Shown: positions 11,395 through 22,007 of the stretch, one piece after another
How the letters are laid out: each line of letters begins with the position of its first letter
How positions within the stretch are numbered: the first letter of the stretch is position 1
Source: Sipunculus nudus
Lineage: Eukaryota; Annelida; Sipuncula; Golfingiida; Sipunculidae
DNA: 64,000 nucleotides
Direction of reading: 5' to 3'
Assembly: GCA_026874595.1 (NCBI GenBank)
Contig: CM049313.1
Coordinates: 64,608,159-64,672,158 of the forward strand
Notes under the pieces: generated by a model
Databases searched by the model: none
The model's input: only the letters and a program-made list of their open reading frames with translations
Told to the model about the DNA's origin: nothing
Position numbers and translations under genes: made by a program

Positions 11395-11457
11395 AGCCAC
11401 AGACCACAGGGCAAGATTCAACTCCCCAAGTTGCAGTGCCTTCTGCTATTGAAACTG
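11395..11457 (+). CDS. Copy A exon 3: first 21-residue cassette exon
   Basis: Acceptor CCCTGCAG is at 11394 and the donor is CTG|GTAAAT. It is 63 nt, phase 1 at both ends, so it can be skipped or duplicated without a frame change. It encodes E-PQTTGQDSTPQVAVPSAIET. Copy B intron sequence flanking this position aligns but lacks the exon. Its similarity to exons 4 and 5 (QT.xQDS....A.PS motif) shows that the three are duplicates. Confidence 0.7.
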
Positions 11458-11719
11458 GTAAATACGCCTTTTCAATAATGTTTAATCTGTATTCAACAGA
11501 AGCCTCTAGTTAAGTAATGAATAAAATAAATATAAACAAGTATCTACAAATGTTGAATGTTGTTGTGTACAGATCCGACTGATTGATAATACACATAAAT
11601 TAAATGTAAAAATATTTTCATGAAGTTTATTATTTATTTTATATAAATCTATAAGTCTATAGTCTAGGATACATCGTTATGGGGGGAATAAAACTGAATA
11701 TTTTCTTTTCTTGTAGCAG

Positions 11720-11782
11720 TGACAAAGACCACAGAACAAGATTCATTTTCCCTAATTGCTGCGCCCTCTGTTGTTGATGCTG
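11720..11782 (+). CDS. Copy A exon 4: second cassette exon, NAGNAG acceptor
   Basis: The acceptor is tagcag, so the exon can start at 11717 (66 nt) or 11720 (63 nt); both keep phase 1. The donor is GCTG|GTAATT. It encodes a TKTTEQDSFSLIAAPSVVDA segment, with one extra Ala if the first AG is used. Copy B keeps the same tandem acceptor (gcagcag). Confidence 0.7.
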
Positions 11783-11939
11783 GTAATTATGGCTTTTTAT
11801 TCAGTTTATTTACTCATAAATTTTCATTTTCCAAGATTAAAACATGATTTCACATGGCTGAAACAACAGAAGTTTTACCAACATCTAACTTTAGGATATA
11901 TTTTCAGTTGAATAAATGATATGTAACTTAAACTTAAAA

Positions 11940-12015
11940 GTGACTATATCTCCATCTCTCTGTTTTTCTCTCTCTCTCTCACTCCCCCCTCTCTCCCTCT
12001 CTCTCTCAAACTACT
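11940..12015. repeat. (CT)n microsatellite in intron 4
   Basis: CTCTCT tract, also present at the matching place in copy B (22180-22240), so it predates the duplication. Confidence 0.8.
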
Positions 12016-12152
12016 CACTTTTCGACGAATCCTTTTAAGATTGAAAAATAGATCATGTGAGCCTATTATATCAGTATTTAATTACGTCATCGCACTGACA
12101 GTCGCTTTAGTTTGATAATAAAACTTTTTAAGATTTTCTCATTTTTTTTCAG

Positions 12153-12215
12153 AGGTACAGACAATAGGGCAAGATTCCATGACCCGATTGGCTGCGCCTT
12201 TGAGTGTTCATGCTG
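12153..12215 (+). CDS. Copy A exon 5: third cassette exon
   Basis: A T-rich tract and CAG at 12152 precede it and the donor is GCTG|GTAATT. It is 63 nt, phase 1-1, encoding EVQTIGQDSMTRLAAPLSVH plus Ala. Its residues and the intron bases just after the donor resemble exon 4, which supports a duplication that included flanking intron. Confidence 0.7.
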
Positions 12216-12359
12216 GTAATTACGCCTTTTTATTCACAGACAACTTTTGTAATGTCTGATTATTATTCCGAGCGTAACGAACTGACACTTGGTTGAAATA
12301 TCTATTGACAGCTCCTATAATAACAACTAAATATAGAATCTATATCTCATTTTATCAGA

Positions 12360-12375
12360 TTTCCTTCTGTCTCTG

Positions 12376-12418
<43 letters not shown>

Positions 12419-12450
12419 GTCTATCTCTCTGTTTCTGTCTCCCTCTGTGC
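12360..12450. repeat. (CT)n microsatellite in intron 5
   Basis: CTCTCT tract flanked by CTGTCTCC variants, matched in copy B at 22580-22665. The ORF through it is not a gene. Confidence 0.8.
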
Positions 12451-12619
12451 GGGCACACATAAACGCATATCGGAAAAAAAAAGAAACGCTTTTTTACTTA
12501 ACCACATCTCGATGATTTTATTTACATGTCCTATTTTTTGGATAATAAAAACCTGTCATATCAAAATATAAAAATACGTCCTCACACTGATAATCGATTT
12601 TTTTTATTATTATATACAG

Positions 12620-13602
12620 AGACTCAGACTTGTGCCGCCCCTGATGCCTCCTGTGATCCTCCCGTAGCGGATGATGCTCTGGTGATTCTGCTCAACAAAA
12701 AGATTGATGAACTTTGGCGAGTTGGCGATCCACTGTTAGCACCAGTCATCGCGGCATGTATGCTTGTCAGATATTACATTTATACAGACCAGTCCGCCAA
12801 GAACCAACCCACTATAGACACTTTTAAACCCGCCGCTGAGTCGTCCCCAGTAGAAGATGCTTCAGTTTCATCAGTTACACTGGCTGAATCTTCTGATCTA
12901 CCTTCACCTGATACTTCTCTGCCGTATTCCGTAGACCAGGAGACCACGTGCGACGCACAATCACCGGCTGCTGCTGCTAGAGATGAAGCCAGGCGGTCGC
13001 TAGGACGACAGCTGACGCATCACTGTCACGATGACGCCTTCTGTGACGACGAACTGTCAATAACACGCATGGAATGTTGTAGTCCACAGACAGTCGAAAC
13101 TCATGACACGCTGTCCAGTGTACAAACTGTGCATGATCCAATCATCTCATGTACTGACGCCTATCGTCAATCTCGTGAACTAGATTTGAGCGCCGTCGAT
13201 TTTGATGGACAGATGTGTAACGTTGATACGCAATCAAATCCCGCGAACTCCTCACTTGGTTTCAATTCTTCTGCCACTGCATTCAATCCTCAACAAGCAC
13301 CACAGCATCTGTCTGAGAGCAAGGTCGACGGTTTCGATTCAGAAGTATCAAACTCAAACCGAAAGTTTAGATCAGAACTTGATTTTGGGAATAACCAACA
13401 TGTGTTAGTCGCTGACAATGTATTAAATCTGAATAAAAGCGACAATGGGACCTGCAAGCAACTTCGATGTGGTGACGTCACAGTTCCAAAAAGAAAACCG
13501 CTAGGTCGTCCCAGAACCGTAATAACTTCATCCCAGCAACATCACCGTGCAGAGGTTGTCGCCACTGTCTCAAAAAGAAAACCTCTCCGCAGACCTGGAC
13601 AG
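12620..13602 (+). CDS. Copy A exon 6: acidic/Cys-rich region with two basic KRKPL motifs
   Basis: Acceptor ATACAG is at 12619. The exon supplies 327 codons after completing a split Glu codon and ends CAG|GTAAGC in phase 0. The head reads ETQTCAAPDASCDPP and resembles the cassettes. Next come a hydrophobic helix-like stretch (LWRVGDPLLAPVIAACMLVR), a Ser/Pro-rich linker and a His/Cys cluster (LTHHCHDDAFCDDE ... MECC). It ends with VPKRKPLGRPRT and VSKRKPLRRPGQ, which resemble AT-hook cores. If the last intron is not removed, the frame ends at TGA 13624-13626 after seven more codons. Copy B exon 6 is strongly similar, especially in the first 170 residues. Function is unknown; a DNA-associated nuclear role is inference. 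Confidence 0.75.
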
Positions 13603-14680
13603 GTAAGCATTAAGAAAAGAGTGTGAATTTTAAATTACTTTGCCTTTAGTCAGACACTCAGTGGAGAGGTTTCCTCCGAGAAGGTAAAATAATCCTACTG
13701 GGTCCCCCCTGTAAACTGATCTGCATAAAAATATGATATTATTTGTAAATTACATTAATGGTCCAAAGGCTTGATCAAAATGAGCCGGCAAACGGCAGCA
13801 GATGATTAATTCAGTTATAAACGATGCAAAATGAACAGAACATGAGTGAGAACATTACCTCCTGGGTAGAGGTAGAATTTGATCAATCATGGTCTCATAA
13901 TTCCCATGCCTTGTTACTAAATAACAAGTTCATTCCGACTGAACCATGAAAATGTTCAATATTTGACACCTGTATTTCTGTTCATGTGTGCTGCATATGC
14001 ACGTCATCGATTAGCTTATGTTAATTGGAATTTTTCTCTCATATATGTTTATAATGATGCGGTATATATTTTTATTCAGGCGCCGGCATTTTATATAGGT
14101 ATAGGTTATACTTCCATATATGGTCAACAAGCAACAACGCCAGCTTTGGTATGTTTTTAGTTTTGTATATATTAATCAGATTGTTTTATCTATTTACACT
14201 TTCCAAAGGAAGTTGAGGTATAGTGCAACCATCAGTGAGAAGACGGCGCTGCTTTCGCTACCTGATGCGCAGCATCTTTTTGGATCGTACAGACTGACCC
14301 AGTTCTTGGTGGATGTTTCGTGTGACATTCACACTACAAAGACTGCTGATGCTCATAACTTCATCTGTTACTGTTATTTTGAGCAATTTCATACATTTAC
14401 GCTCACCACCTTCCGTACTGGCACACCCTCTTCTTTTAACATTTGTTATAACACACCCACGGAGTTTCCTTGAGGATATCTTTAGATAATATTACATTAC
14501 AAGCGACCCGGGAGTAGAAAGATAGCTCATACAGATGTCTATGACATATGCTGATATCGTATCGAATATAAAAACACCGACCTGCAGTCGTTACACCGTT
14601 GTAGACTAGGGTCACTCATACAATGATGTTCTTGTTTTACATTTTGTTACTTATTTGTTGAATAAAAAATTGTATTATAA
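13603..14680 (+). pseudogene. Copy A decayed terminal exon and 3'UTR
   Basis: The terminal block at 14223-14297 still reads V-QPSVRRRRCFRYLMR and ends at TGA 14295-14297. However, the acceptor seen in copies 0 and B (tttgcag) has become tttacac, so the exon cannot be joined at the usual site. AATAAA is at 14661-14666. Transcripts may end within the last intron (stop at 13624-13626) or use another acceptor. An overlapping ORF at 14120-14473 is in a different frame and is a shadow. Confidence 0.55.
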
Positions 14681-14689
14681 TACTTGTTA

Positions 14690-16260
14690 TTTGAGATCAA
14701 GTGAGTCAGAGAGATTATGAGAAAGAATGGTAGTGAATAGGTGAATAAAGAAGTACGCGATAGAATGAGTACATGAATGAGGAGAGAGAGAGAGAGAAAG
14801 AATGACAGGCAGAATGAGAATGAGAAAGAATGAGTGTATGAAGAGGAAAAAATGAGGGACAGAATGAGAATGAGAGAGAATGACCGAATGAATTAGGAGA
14901 GAGAATGAGTATGAATGAGGAAAGAGAATGAGAGAGAGAATTAGTGTACGAATGAGGAGAGAGAATGAGTATGAATGCGGTGAAAGAATGTGAGAGAGAG
15001 AATGAGAGACAGAATGAACAGGAGAAGGAACGAGTGCATGTATGAGACAAAAAGAGAGACAGGGATTGGGAAAGAATGAGTGCATGAGTTAGAAAGGAGT
15101 GAGTGCGGGATTGAGAATATGAAAGAATGAGTGCATGAATAAAGAAAGAGTGAGAGCTTGAGAAGGAATGAGTGCATGATTGAGAAAAGAGTAAGAGGGA
15201 GAATGAGAAAAGATGAGTGCATAAATGAGGAAAGAGTGAGAGAGAGAATGAGAAAGAATGAATGCATGAATGAGAAAAGAGTGAGAGAGAGAATGAGAAT
15301 GAGTGCATGAATGAGAAAAAAGTGAGAGAGAGAATGAGAAAGAATAAGTGCATGAATGAGAAAAAGAGTGAGAGAGAGAATGAGAAAGAATGAGTGCATG
15401 AATGAGAAAAAAATGGGAGAGAGAATAAGAGAATGCATGAATGAGAAAAGAATGGGAGAGAATGAGAATGAGTTCATTAATGTGAAAAGAGAGAGATAGA
15501 ATAAAGGAAAGCATGAGAGGATAAATAAGAGAAGAGTGGGAGAGAGAAAATGAGAAAGAATATGTACATGGATAAGAAAAGAATGAGAGAGAGAATGATA
15601 AAGAAAGGATGACTGCATGAATAAGAAAAGAGTGAGTGATATAGAAATGAGAATGATTGAGTGCATTATTGAGAATAGAGTGAGAGAAAGAGAATGAAAA
15701 AGATTGCATGAATAAGAAAAGAGTGAGAGCGACACATAATGAGAAAGAATGAATGCATGAATGAGAAAAGAGAGAAAAAACGAGAATAAAATGAGAGAGA
15801 GAAAGAAATGAGAAAGTACGGGAATGAAAGAGAGGGATAGAAAAAGAAAGAACACGGGAGCATTAGTGAAAATGAAAGAGGGATGAGAGAGAGAATGTGT
15901 AAGAGAGACAGGATGAGAGAGAATGAGAATAAATGTGAGAGAATAAGAAGAATTAGAAAGAATAAGACCTCTTTTGGAGGGAGAGAGAATGAATTGAGAG
16001 AGAAAATGAGAGAAAAAGAGACAGAATGAGCAGGAATGAGAGAGGGAAAGATTAAAAGTATGAGAGAGAGACAAAAGTAGTGAGAGAAACTGAACAAAAC
16101 AAAAATAATATGAGAGAGAATGAATAACAAATAAAAAAGAAGATAAAAAGATAAAGAGATTATCTAAAAAAGATAATAAGGAAAGTTAAAGAAAGGAAGA
16201 AAAGAAAAAGATAGAAACTAATTAAGAGAGAGAAATAAGAAAAGGAGTATAAACTAAGAC
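14690..16260. repeat. Polypurine minisatellite downstream of copy A
   Basis: About 1.55 kb is nearly all purine on the + strand, built from ~44-bp units such as GAGAATGAGAAAGAATGAGT followed by GCATGAATGAGAAAAGAGTG. Long minus-strand ORFs rich in SHSFLI are low-complexity artefacts. Confidence 0.9.
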
Positions 16261-16879
16261 ACTAATTTTCGGGTTAATTTAACATTCTCTTTAAGGCGAT
16301 TGGGTCACTTTAAGTGAACTAAGAATGTTATTATAAGTCAACAATTGATTTTCTGATAACGGTTGATTTGATATAGATTTTAAAATATATTAACAGATTT
16401 CAAGTATTGACTAAAATTCATTTATTCCAACATAAATGTGCCCATTAAGAATACCTAGTATATGCATCATGTAAAAATATTGGTAAATCCTGAGAAAATA
16501 TTAATATAATTTTATTTTCTGGTACCCACTTCCAAAATGATTATTTTACAGGACATTTAAATTAGAAATGTGCATGAATTATTATTCCAATTTTTACCTA
16601 CAAACGTCTTATTGTCAAAGATTGACCCTGACGTAAGCAATTTGGTGTATCTCAATATGTTTAAATTTGAATTTTTTGGACTATAAATAGCTGAGAAATA
16701 TCGATTTATTGGTAAATTAGTAAAACAATCCTTTTTAATCTCAATAAAAAATCAACAAGTAAGGAGAAATAATGTTTCATACGCCACATTAAAGGAGATA
16801 TTCTTAGGCTCCAGAAAATGTGCATATTACGAGTTTCCCAGAACAATAGTTTACTTAATAAGGAAAAACTGATACAATG
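16261..16879. other. Unassigned AT-rich spacer
   Basis: No gene, RNA or repeat is recognised. Confidence 0.5.
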
Positions 16880-17057
16880 TTATTATTTATTTATTTATTT
16901 ATTAAAACTTTTTGTTAAAACAAAAGTGGGCGACAGAAATGAGACTGTGATGCAGGTGAGGGCAATTGTGCTTTTTTAACGGCACTGGTGGGGAGTGAAC
17001 CAGATACCTTCATCTCTGAAGTCCAACTCCTTGTCCACCTGGCTATATTCTTCCCTT
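16880..17057 (-). mobile_element. tRNA-derived SINE with ATTT tail
   Basis: Read on the minus strand, an A-box-like ATAGCCAGGTGG, then GGAGTTGGACTTCAGAGATG and a B-box-like GGTTCACTCC head the element. It ends in a (TTTA)n-type simple tail, seen as TTATTTATTTATTTATTT on the + strand at about 16882. The head is tRNA-like but the acceptor stem is not intact. Confidence 0.65.
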
Positions 17058-17204
17058 ACCCTGTCATCCATTTTTAATTAAATAGTCCACACATTACATC
17101 TACTAAAGATACAATTGACATGTGAGCTATAGCTATAGATACATGCATGGTGGAGTCCATCCTTCGTTCGCTGTGTCTGTAAATTCTTTTTCTAAACAGA
17201 ATAT

Positions 17205-17208
17205 ATGT

Positions 17209-17241
<33 letters not shown>

Positions 17242-17250
17242 ATGTGTGTG
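17205..17250. repeat. (TA)n(TG)n microsatellite
   Basis: Alternating TA then TG repeats. Confidence 0.9.
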
Positions 17251-17605
17251 CTAAGGGCTTGTAGGAAAGTGAAGGACTGTGATAGGTTATATCATCTTGG
17301 TGTAAGTCATTATAAAAATTGAAAGTGTGGGCATCATGCTAACATATATTGTCATTATGTAAATATAAAGAAAACTTTCTCTTCAAATTTCTTTCAGTGC
17401 TATCGCAGACATATTCTTGGATTAGATTGGCCTAGATATGTACCCATTTCCATTCAATTCAAACTTTAAAGCATTTTCCTGCAAAAAGGCCTGTCCGAAA
17501 CGTCTTTTTCCGGATTGTCCATAATCTCAAAAAGATCGCCCAACATGAAATATAATAATACATGTTATCGCTATCTAGTGTTATCACCGAGGAAATATTC
17601 ATATG
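17251..17605. other. Unassigned spacer
   Basis: It contains only the GGCCTGTCCGAAAC repeat fragment near 17490 that is also at about 9983. Confidence 0.5.
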
Positions 17606-17950
17606 TGAGCTATAGTGGGCCAGCCAAAGTTGATTTTTTCACTTTTAAGGCATTGCTTGTTAATAGCAGACATCCATGCTAGATCAATCAGCCATAGAGT
17701 GAAGAAAAAAGTGTGGGTGGATGCCACCTTAGATTTTGAATTTCAAGGTCATTTTCAAGGTCAAACTGAAAATGGGCTAGCCAAGGTCGATTTTTCATTT
17801 TTGGGGACATTGCCTGTATATATCAGGCATCCGTGCCAGATCATCCAACCAAACAGTGATGGCAAAAGTGTAGGTGGATGCCATCCTACATTATACCTTT
17901 TAGGTAACTTTCAAGGTCATTTACAAGGTCAAACCGAAGAAAATTGAACC
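17605..17950 (+). repeat. Tandem duplication of a ~150-bp CAAGGTCA-type unit
   Basis: Two units share GCCAAGGTCGATTTTTCA-like, CATCCRTGCYAGATCA, GTGTRGGTGGATGCCA and TTTCAAGGTCATTT blocks. The 110-residue ORF at 17615-17947 runs through both units and shows no domain; it is treated as non-coding. Confidence 0.65.
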
Positions 17951-18323
17951 TGAACGGGTAAAGTGTTTCTCCATCAATAAAACCAAGTATATTTGGTAAC
18001 CTTAAGCTTTAGAGATATATTTGTGTCAAGTGCAACATACCTAAGCCACGTAATAATAATGTTCATAATTTCTTACACTTAAAAGTATGAAATGTTCAAC
18101 TTAAAAGTGTGTTTTTGTTCACGCAGTTACGTTTTTACTACTCTGAATCAAGACTTATGGAAGCGGTGTAAAGCGCGGTAATGTGTCCCTCAGTGTCTTC
18201 AACACACTTTAAATGATAAAAGAAAAATGAAAACATTTTGTATAATGCAGGATAAGAGGTCCATGAATAACGGATATTTGCTTATAATAATGTTGTTTTG
18301 GGAGGAAGTTGTGGGTATCACAA
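17951..18323. other. Unassigned spacer
   Basis: Nothing recognised. Confidence 0.5.
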
Positions 18324-18795
18324 CAGGGACGGATCCAGGATTTAGGTAAAGGAGGGGTCCATGTCAGACAGACTAATGATAATACCTGATAAAAAGGTCC
18401 CCAGGTCTGGAAGAGGGGGTCCAGGCCGCAATAATTGGTCTGAACTCCTTTAAAAAGATGCGGTAGCTGAACGGGGGGGGGGGGGGGGGGGTCCGAACCC
18501 CCTGGACCCCTACACTGGTAACGCTTCTGCAGAAGACCCTGAATGGACGTTTCACATTTAATGTTTAAACGCATACTGAAACATTCAAAATGGCTCTAAA
18601 TATAGATATCACAATGACAAAATAGGCGATTTCTATCATTATATATTAACCATAAAATATAAATGTTTTAATTGACCATTGTGTTTAAGTTCAAATAGGA
18701 TCATTCGGTGGCATTAATCGTCAACATAAGCTCTTAAGGCGCGCACACGAATATTGTAACCGATCCATGGTTTAGTTCATGATAATTAATAATAA

Positions 18796-18851
<56 letters not shown>

Positions 18852-18927
18852 TATATCTTAATACCATGTATCAACAACTCACCAAGTATTAGCGCAACCT
18901 GTTCTCAAATTCCTGGATCCGTCACTG
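18324..18927. mobile_element. hAT-like non-autonomous element
   Basis: The left end CAGGGACGGATCCAGGATTT and right end AAATTCCTGGATCCGTCACTG are inverted copies with CAG/CTG termini, typical of hAT MITEs. Poly-G (about 18474-18490) and GGGGTCCGAACCCCCTGGAC lie inside, as does a (TA)n tract at 18800-18846. I do not see a matching 8-bp flanking duplication. Related GGATCC-type fragments are at about 28105, 47230 and 57776. Confidence 0.65.
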
Positions 18928-19582
18928 AACACGTTCAGGAGTTAAGAGCCCCTAAAAATTCACCTAATGCCCAGCTTACAAAATTATAAATTCCACTTGT
19001 TCTGTAATGTATCGTCTGAATATCATTTGCCATTTGTTGAGCAAAATGTGACAAACAAACTCTGTAGACATTTCCCTTACAGTCCCGTCCTGTGTTATTT
19101 TGTTCGTATTTATTCCTTGTTTTGGAAATTTGTTCAAGCATATTTTTCTGACTTTCTAATAAATATATGAACATGAAAACTAAAAATAAATTGATAGAGT
19201 ATAATAAAAAATAATATTTTTATATGTATAAACTATTTTTATCTGTACAATATCAGTTCTAATTTATCAACAAAGATTTAAAACTGATACTTTTCTTAAA
19301 GATTAAAAAGTCCTTGTGTTCAGTGATTAACTCCGACTGTTAGATTGACATGTGAACCGTTGTTCAGGTCAAAGGTTAATCGACCACTGTGTGTTAAGAA
19401 ACTACAAGTTGGCCACAAGTGTTAATTACACTCAAGATGGGCATGAAGGTCACTCCATGAATTACGGACCGGGTCATCTGATCCTCAAACGGTGCTCCGG
19501 AGCAATTTAGTCATGAAAGAATAATCCCGGGACTCAAACTGTCGCTCAACCACCTGATTTTGACAGATTTAGCAGGCGAGGC

Positions 19583-19930
19583 GTACTCACCCTCCTGGAT
19601 AACGGGGGCGGGGTAGCTCAATCAGCTGTGATACGGGGGTCGGCTGGTTTATATGACGAGGTGGAGGTTGTCGTTAATGAGCTCACGATGTCCGCAGCTT
19701 GTTAAGTCATTACGTGGTCACCTCGGCTAGCTGGGGACAGTTATCAAGGTTGGGTATAGTGGGGCGGGTAGGCTCACCCCATCTGGGGTACGGGGGTCGG
19801 CTCGTTTATCAGACTAGGTGGAGGTTGTCGTTAACGAGCTCACGATGTCCGCAGCTTGTTAAGTCATGACGTGGTCATCTCGACTGTTCTATACAGAGGG
19901 TATATATATAGGGCAGAGGTACCCCTTGTT
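19583..19930 (+). promoter_or_regulatory. Copy B promoter: two ~157-bp repeats and a TATA box
   Basis: Repeats at about 19583-19745 and 19746-19895 each have GGGGTCGGCT, GTGGAGGTTGTCGTTAA, GAGCTCACGATGTCCGCAGC and TTGTTAAGTCAT followed by ACGTGGTCA. TATATATATA is at 19901-19910. The repeats are less diverged than in copy A. Confidence 0.75.
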
Positions 19931-20017
19931 GTACAATTCAATCCTACATGAGGAACTGATTACTCGTTTACAGCACCGTTATACATGTGACCATCTATAG
20001 CGACAGAAGTTTGTATG
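19931..20017 (+). other. Copy B non-coding exon 1 (5'UTR)
   Basis: It ends at TTGTATG|GTAAGT. Unlike copy A it contains short upstream ATGs (one in ACATGAGG with an early stop, one in ACATGTGA). The start is estimated from the TATA box. Confidence 0.6.
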
Positions 20018-20364
20018 GTAAGTAAATGATATAAACTTATTTATTTTCTATGTGCACAACTTGAGATGAATGTAAAAAAATGATTTACATGAAACGAATA
20101 AAATTATATCATTTAAATTCCATTCTACATTATAAGGGTAAATGTAACAATATATAGAACTTCTTGAATTCAGGAGAATTTTCATCATGTTACATTTTAG
20201 AAAGCACATTCACAATTGAAATATTAAATATAATAAATATTACATATGCATGTTTTACATATGTCCAGTGATAAAAAATATGAATATAACACAAAGTAAA
20301 AATAAAAAACAAATGCACATCAATATAGTTATAATAAATCATTATTGTATATTAGTCAAAGGTG

Positions 20365-20428
20365 GGCTTTTGTTCAGATGTTTTTTGTCCGGATTTTTGT
20401 CCGGATGGGCTTTTGTCCTACACCCCTT
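20365..20428. mobile_element. Single terminal fragment of the GGCTTTTGTCC transposon family
   Basis: It carries iterated TTTTGTCCGGAT units and ends GGCTTTTGTCCTACACCCC, matching the right end of the 980-bp element at 4259-5238. No partner end is seen. It lies in copy B intron 1. Confidence 0.6.
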
Positions 20429-20842
20429 ACAGATCTGCCATGTGTCTAAGGCTTTTGAATGTCATGTTCTGGGTAACTAGCAGTAACAGTCTTCTGATTA
20501 AATGTGCACTGTAAACCATTGCCATGGCAGCCAGCTCTTCATTCATATATTAAACAAAAATCTTACTTCCTTTGTGTTTCTTTCACAGGTCAATATTTAC
20601 AGCAGTGATACAGTGGAGGATTTGAAAAAAAAAACACAGAGAGAGCTAGGATCTCTGACTGGTTGATCATACTCGGTGAACTGAAAAAAAGCTTCTGGAC
20701 CATTTACGTAATCACACCTGTGCGAACTTGTATCTAGCTTTGACACAGTGTACTCTTGTGTTTTACAATAACATTTCCTCACCCTGAATCATGTCGTGTC
20801 TCAAGAGGAAACTTGTTACTTCTGATCACAACAGAAAAAAGT

Positions 20843-21464
20843 ATGCTTCAACAGAGTATCAAAGCTTTCGGCAAGATAAAGAAAAAGGGCGCCACAAGTG
20901 ATGCAGCTGTGCTGACGACAGGTACTGAGAAACCAGGAAAGAGGGTCAAACTTGATAACGGTGGTGATAATGTTAAACAATCAGGTCATTGTGTGTCTAA
21001 CCATAGTAAACTGAACTGTAAAACACAGGTAGGGGCTTCGAAGACTGTAAGTAACAAATCAAGCAGCAAGTGTGACGTCACAACCAAAACCAGCTCAACG
21101 GGGAAGAGCCGATCGGTGCGTGCGATTACGGAAGGGGAAAATAAAAAATCCAAGGTTTCCTGTTGGAATGAAGCATACATTAACAGTCTTAACAAACAAA
21201 CTGCTAAAACCACAACTGCTCGTGCCTCACGCCACACTCCCCTTAATGTTAAATCCGGTGCCAAGATTAAACGAGATAAAGGCGATGGGAAGAGTCAGGG
21301 AATTCTCAAACGCAAATCCGTACGACTGATTTCAGCCGAGTCGGCTCCAGAAAAAATCTGCTCAGTGACATCGGGCGCCGACAGTGCCGCCCCTGGTGAA
21401 AATAATACTGATGGTCAGCCTCTCCTGATGTCAACGGATTCACAGGACGTGAACACCAGTAAAG
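20843..21464 (+). CDS. Copy B exon 2: basic N-terminal region, shifted start
   Basis: The ATG equivalent to copy A (20791) opens a frame that stops after 36 codons, because a run of six A replaces five in copy A. The frame that matches copy A reopens at ATG 20843 (MLQQSIKAFGKIKKK) and runs to a phase-1 donor (AAAG|GTAATT), 207 codons plus one base. It includes GKRVKLDN, which contains the KRVKLD core of the c-Myc-type nuclear signal; copy A has KRVKIV there. An ORF reaching further upstream to 20756 in this frame has no support from copy A. Either the shorter start is used, or copy B is a pseudogene, or the homopolymer is an assembly error. Confidence 0.6.
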
Positions 21465-21519
21465 GTAATTTTAGTTTATTTACTGAATGTAGACTAGTAT
21501 ATATAACCGACTGCAAGGT

Positions 21520-21556
21520 TTTATGTGTGTGTGTGTGTGTGGGGGGGGGGGGGGGA
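21520..21556. repeat. (TG)n and poly-G tract in copy B intron 2
   Basis: TGTGTG run followed by about 15 G. It is not present in copy A. Confidence 0.85.
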
Positions 21557-21944
21557 TCTGCACCTGATATTCATGTTTGATATTGACCTACTTCAGTGCC
21601 TTCCCGGGGAAGGTTCATGGCCTACTTTTCAATGCCATGACCCGAGAAGTGTCTTGCAAACGATGTGTAAATGCTGATCTCCAGTTTTCTCCGTAAAATG
21701 AGTCACAAAATGCAAAATGCTGGTACATGTGTACAGTTAACATCGTTTAGAAATCAGTGAAATTTTAAACTAGTTAATGTAAATTCTGTAATTTAGTTTA
21801 ACTGTGGATTGAATTTATTGAATACAATGTAAACAATAAACTCGGTCTGAGTTATAAAATCATCTATAAAACTATAAATGCATGGCCCACATTACATTGT
21901 TCTGGGGGAATAAAACTGACTAGTTTTCTTTTGTTTTGCAGCAG

Positions 21945-22007
21945 TGCCAAAGACCACAGAACAAGATCCGATCCCCCAGATTGCTGCTTCCTCTGTCGTT
22001 GATGCTG
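21945..22007 (+). CDS. Copy B first cassette exon (matches copy A exon 4)
   Basis: The acceptor is gcagcag, giving a start at 21942 (66 nt) or 21945 (63 nt). The donor is GCTG|GTAAAT, phase 1-1. It encodes PKTTEQDPIPQIAASSVVDA after the split codon. Only two cassettes exist in copy B. Confidence 0.7.

Larger units (their letters stand above)
6260..14680 (+). other. Segmental duplication copy A (gene model plus flanks)
   Basis: This block is colinear with 18968-24930. Homology starts at the shared AAAATTATAAATTCCAC and runs through promoter, exons, introns and 3'UTR to AATAAA at 14661. Predicted exons: 1, about 7399-7483 (non-coding); 2, 10190-11092; 3, 11395-11457; 4, 11717/11720-11782; 5, 12153-12215; 6, 12620-13602; then a decayed terminal exon. 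Joined CDS through exon 6 is 630 codons. Copy A intron 1 is about 2.7 kb against 0.57 kb in copy B, largely because of a MITE and an LTR insertion. Confidence 0.75.

Noticed and set aside
14120-14473. 117-codon plus-strand ORF at the copy A 3' end
   Set aside because: It is in a different frame from the block conserved in copies 0 and B.
14687-16130. Long minus-strand ORFs (up to 377 codons) rich in Ser, His, Phe and Leu
   Set aside because: They are the complement of the polypurine minisatellite. Several frames are open at once, there are no splice or start signals, and composition alone explains them.
17615-17947. 110-codon ORF
   Set aside because: It spans two tandem non-coding repeat units and has no domain or splice context.
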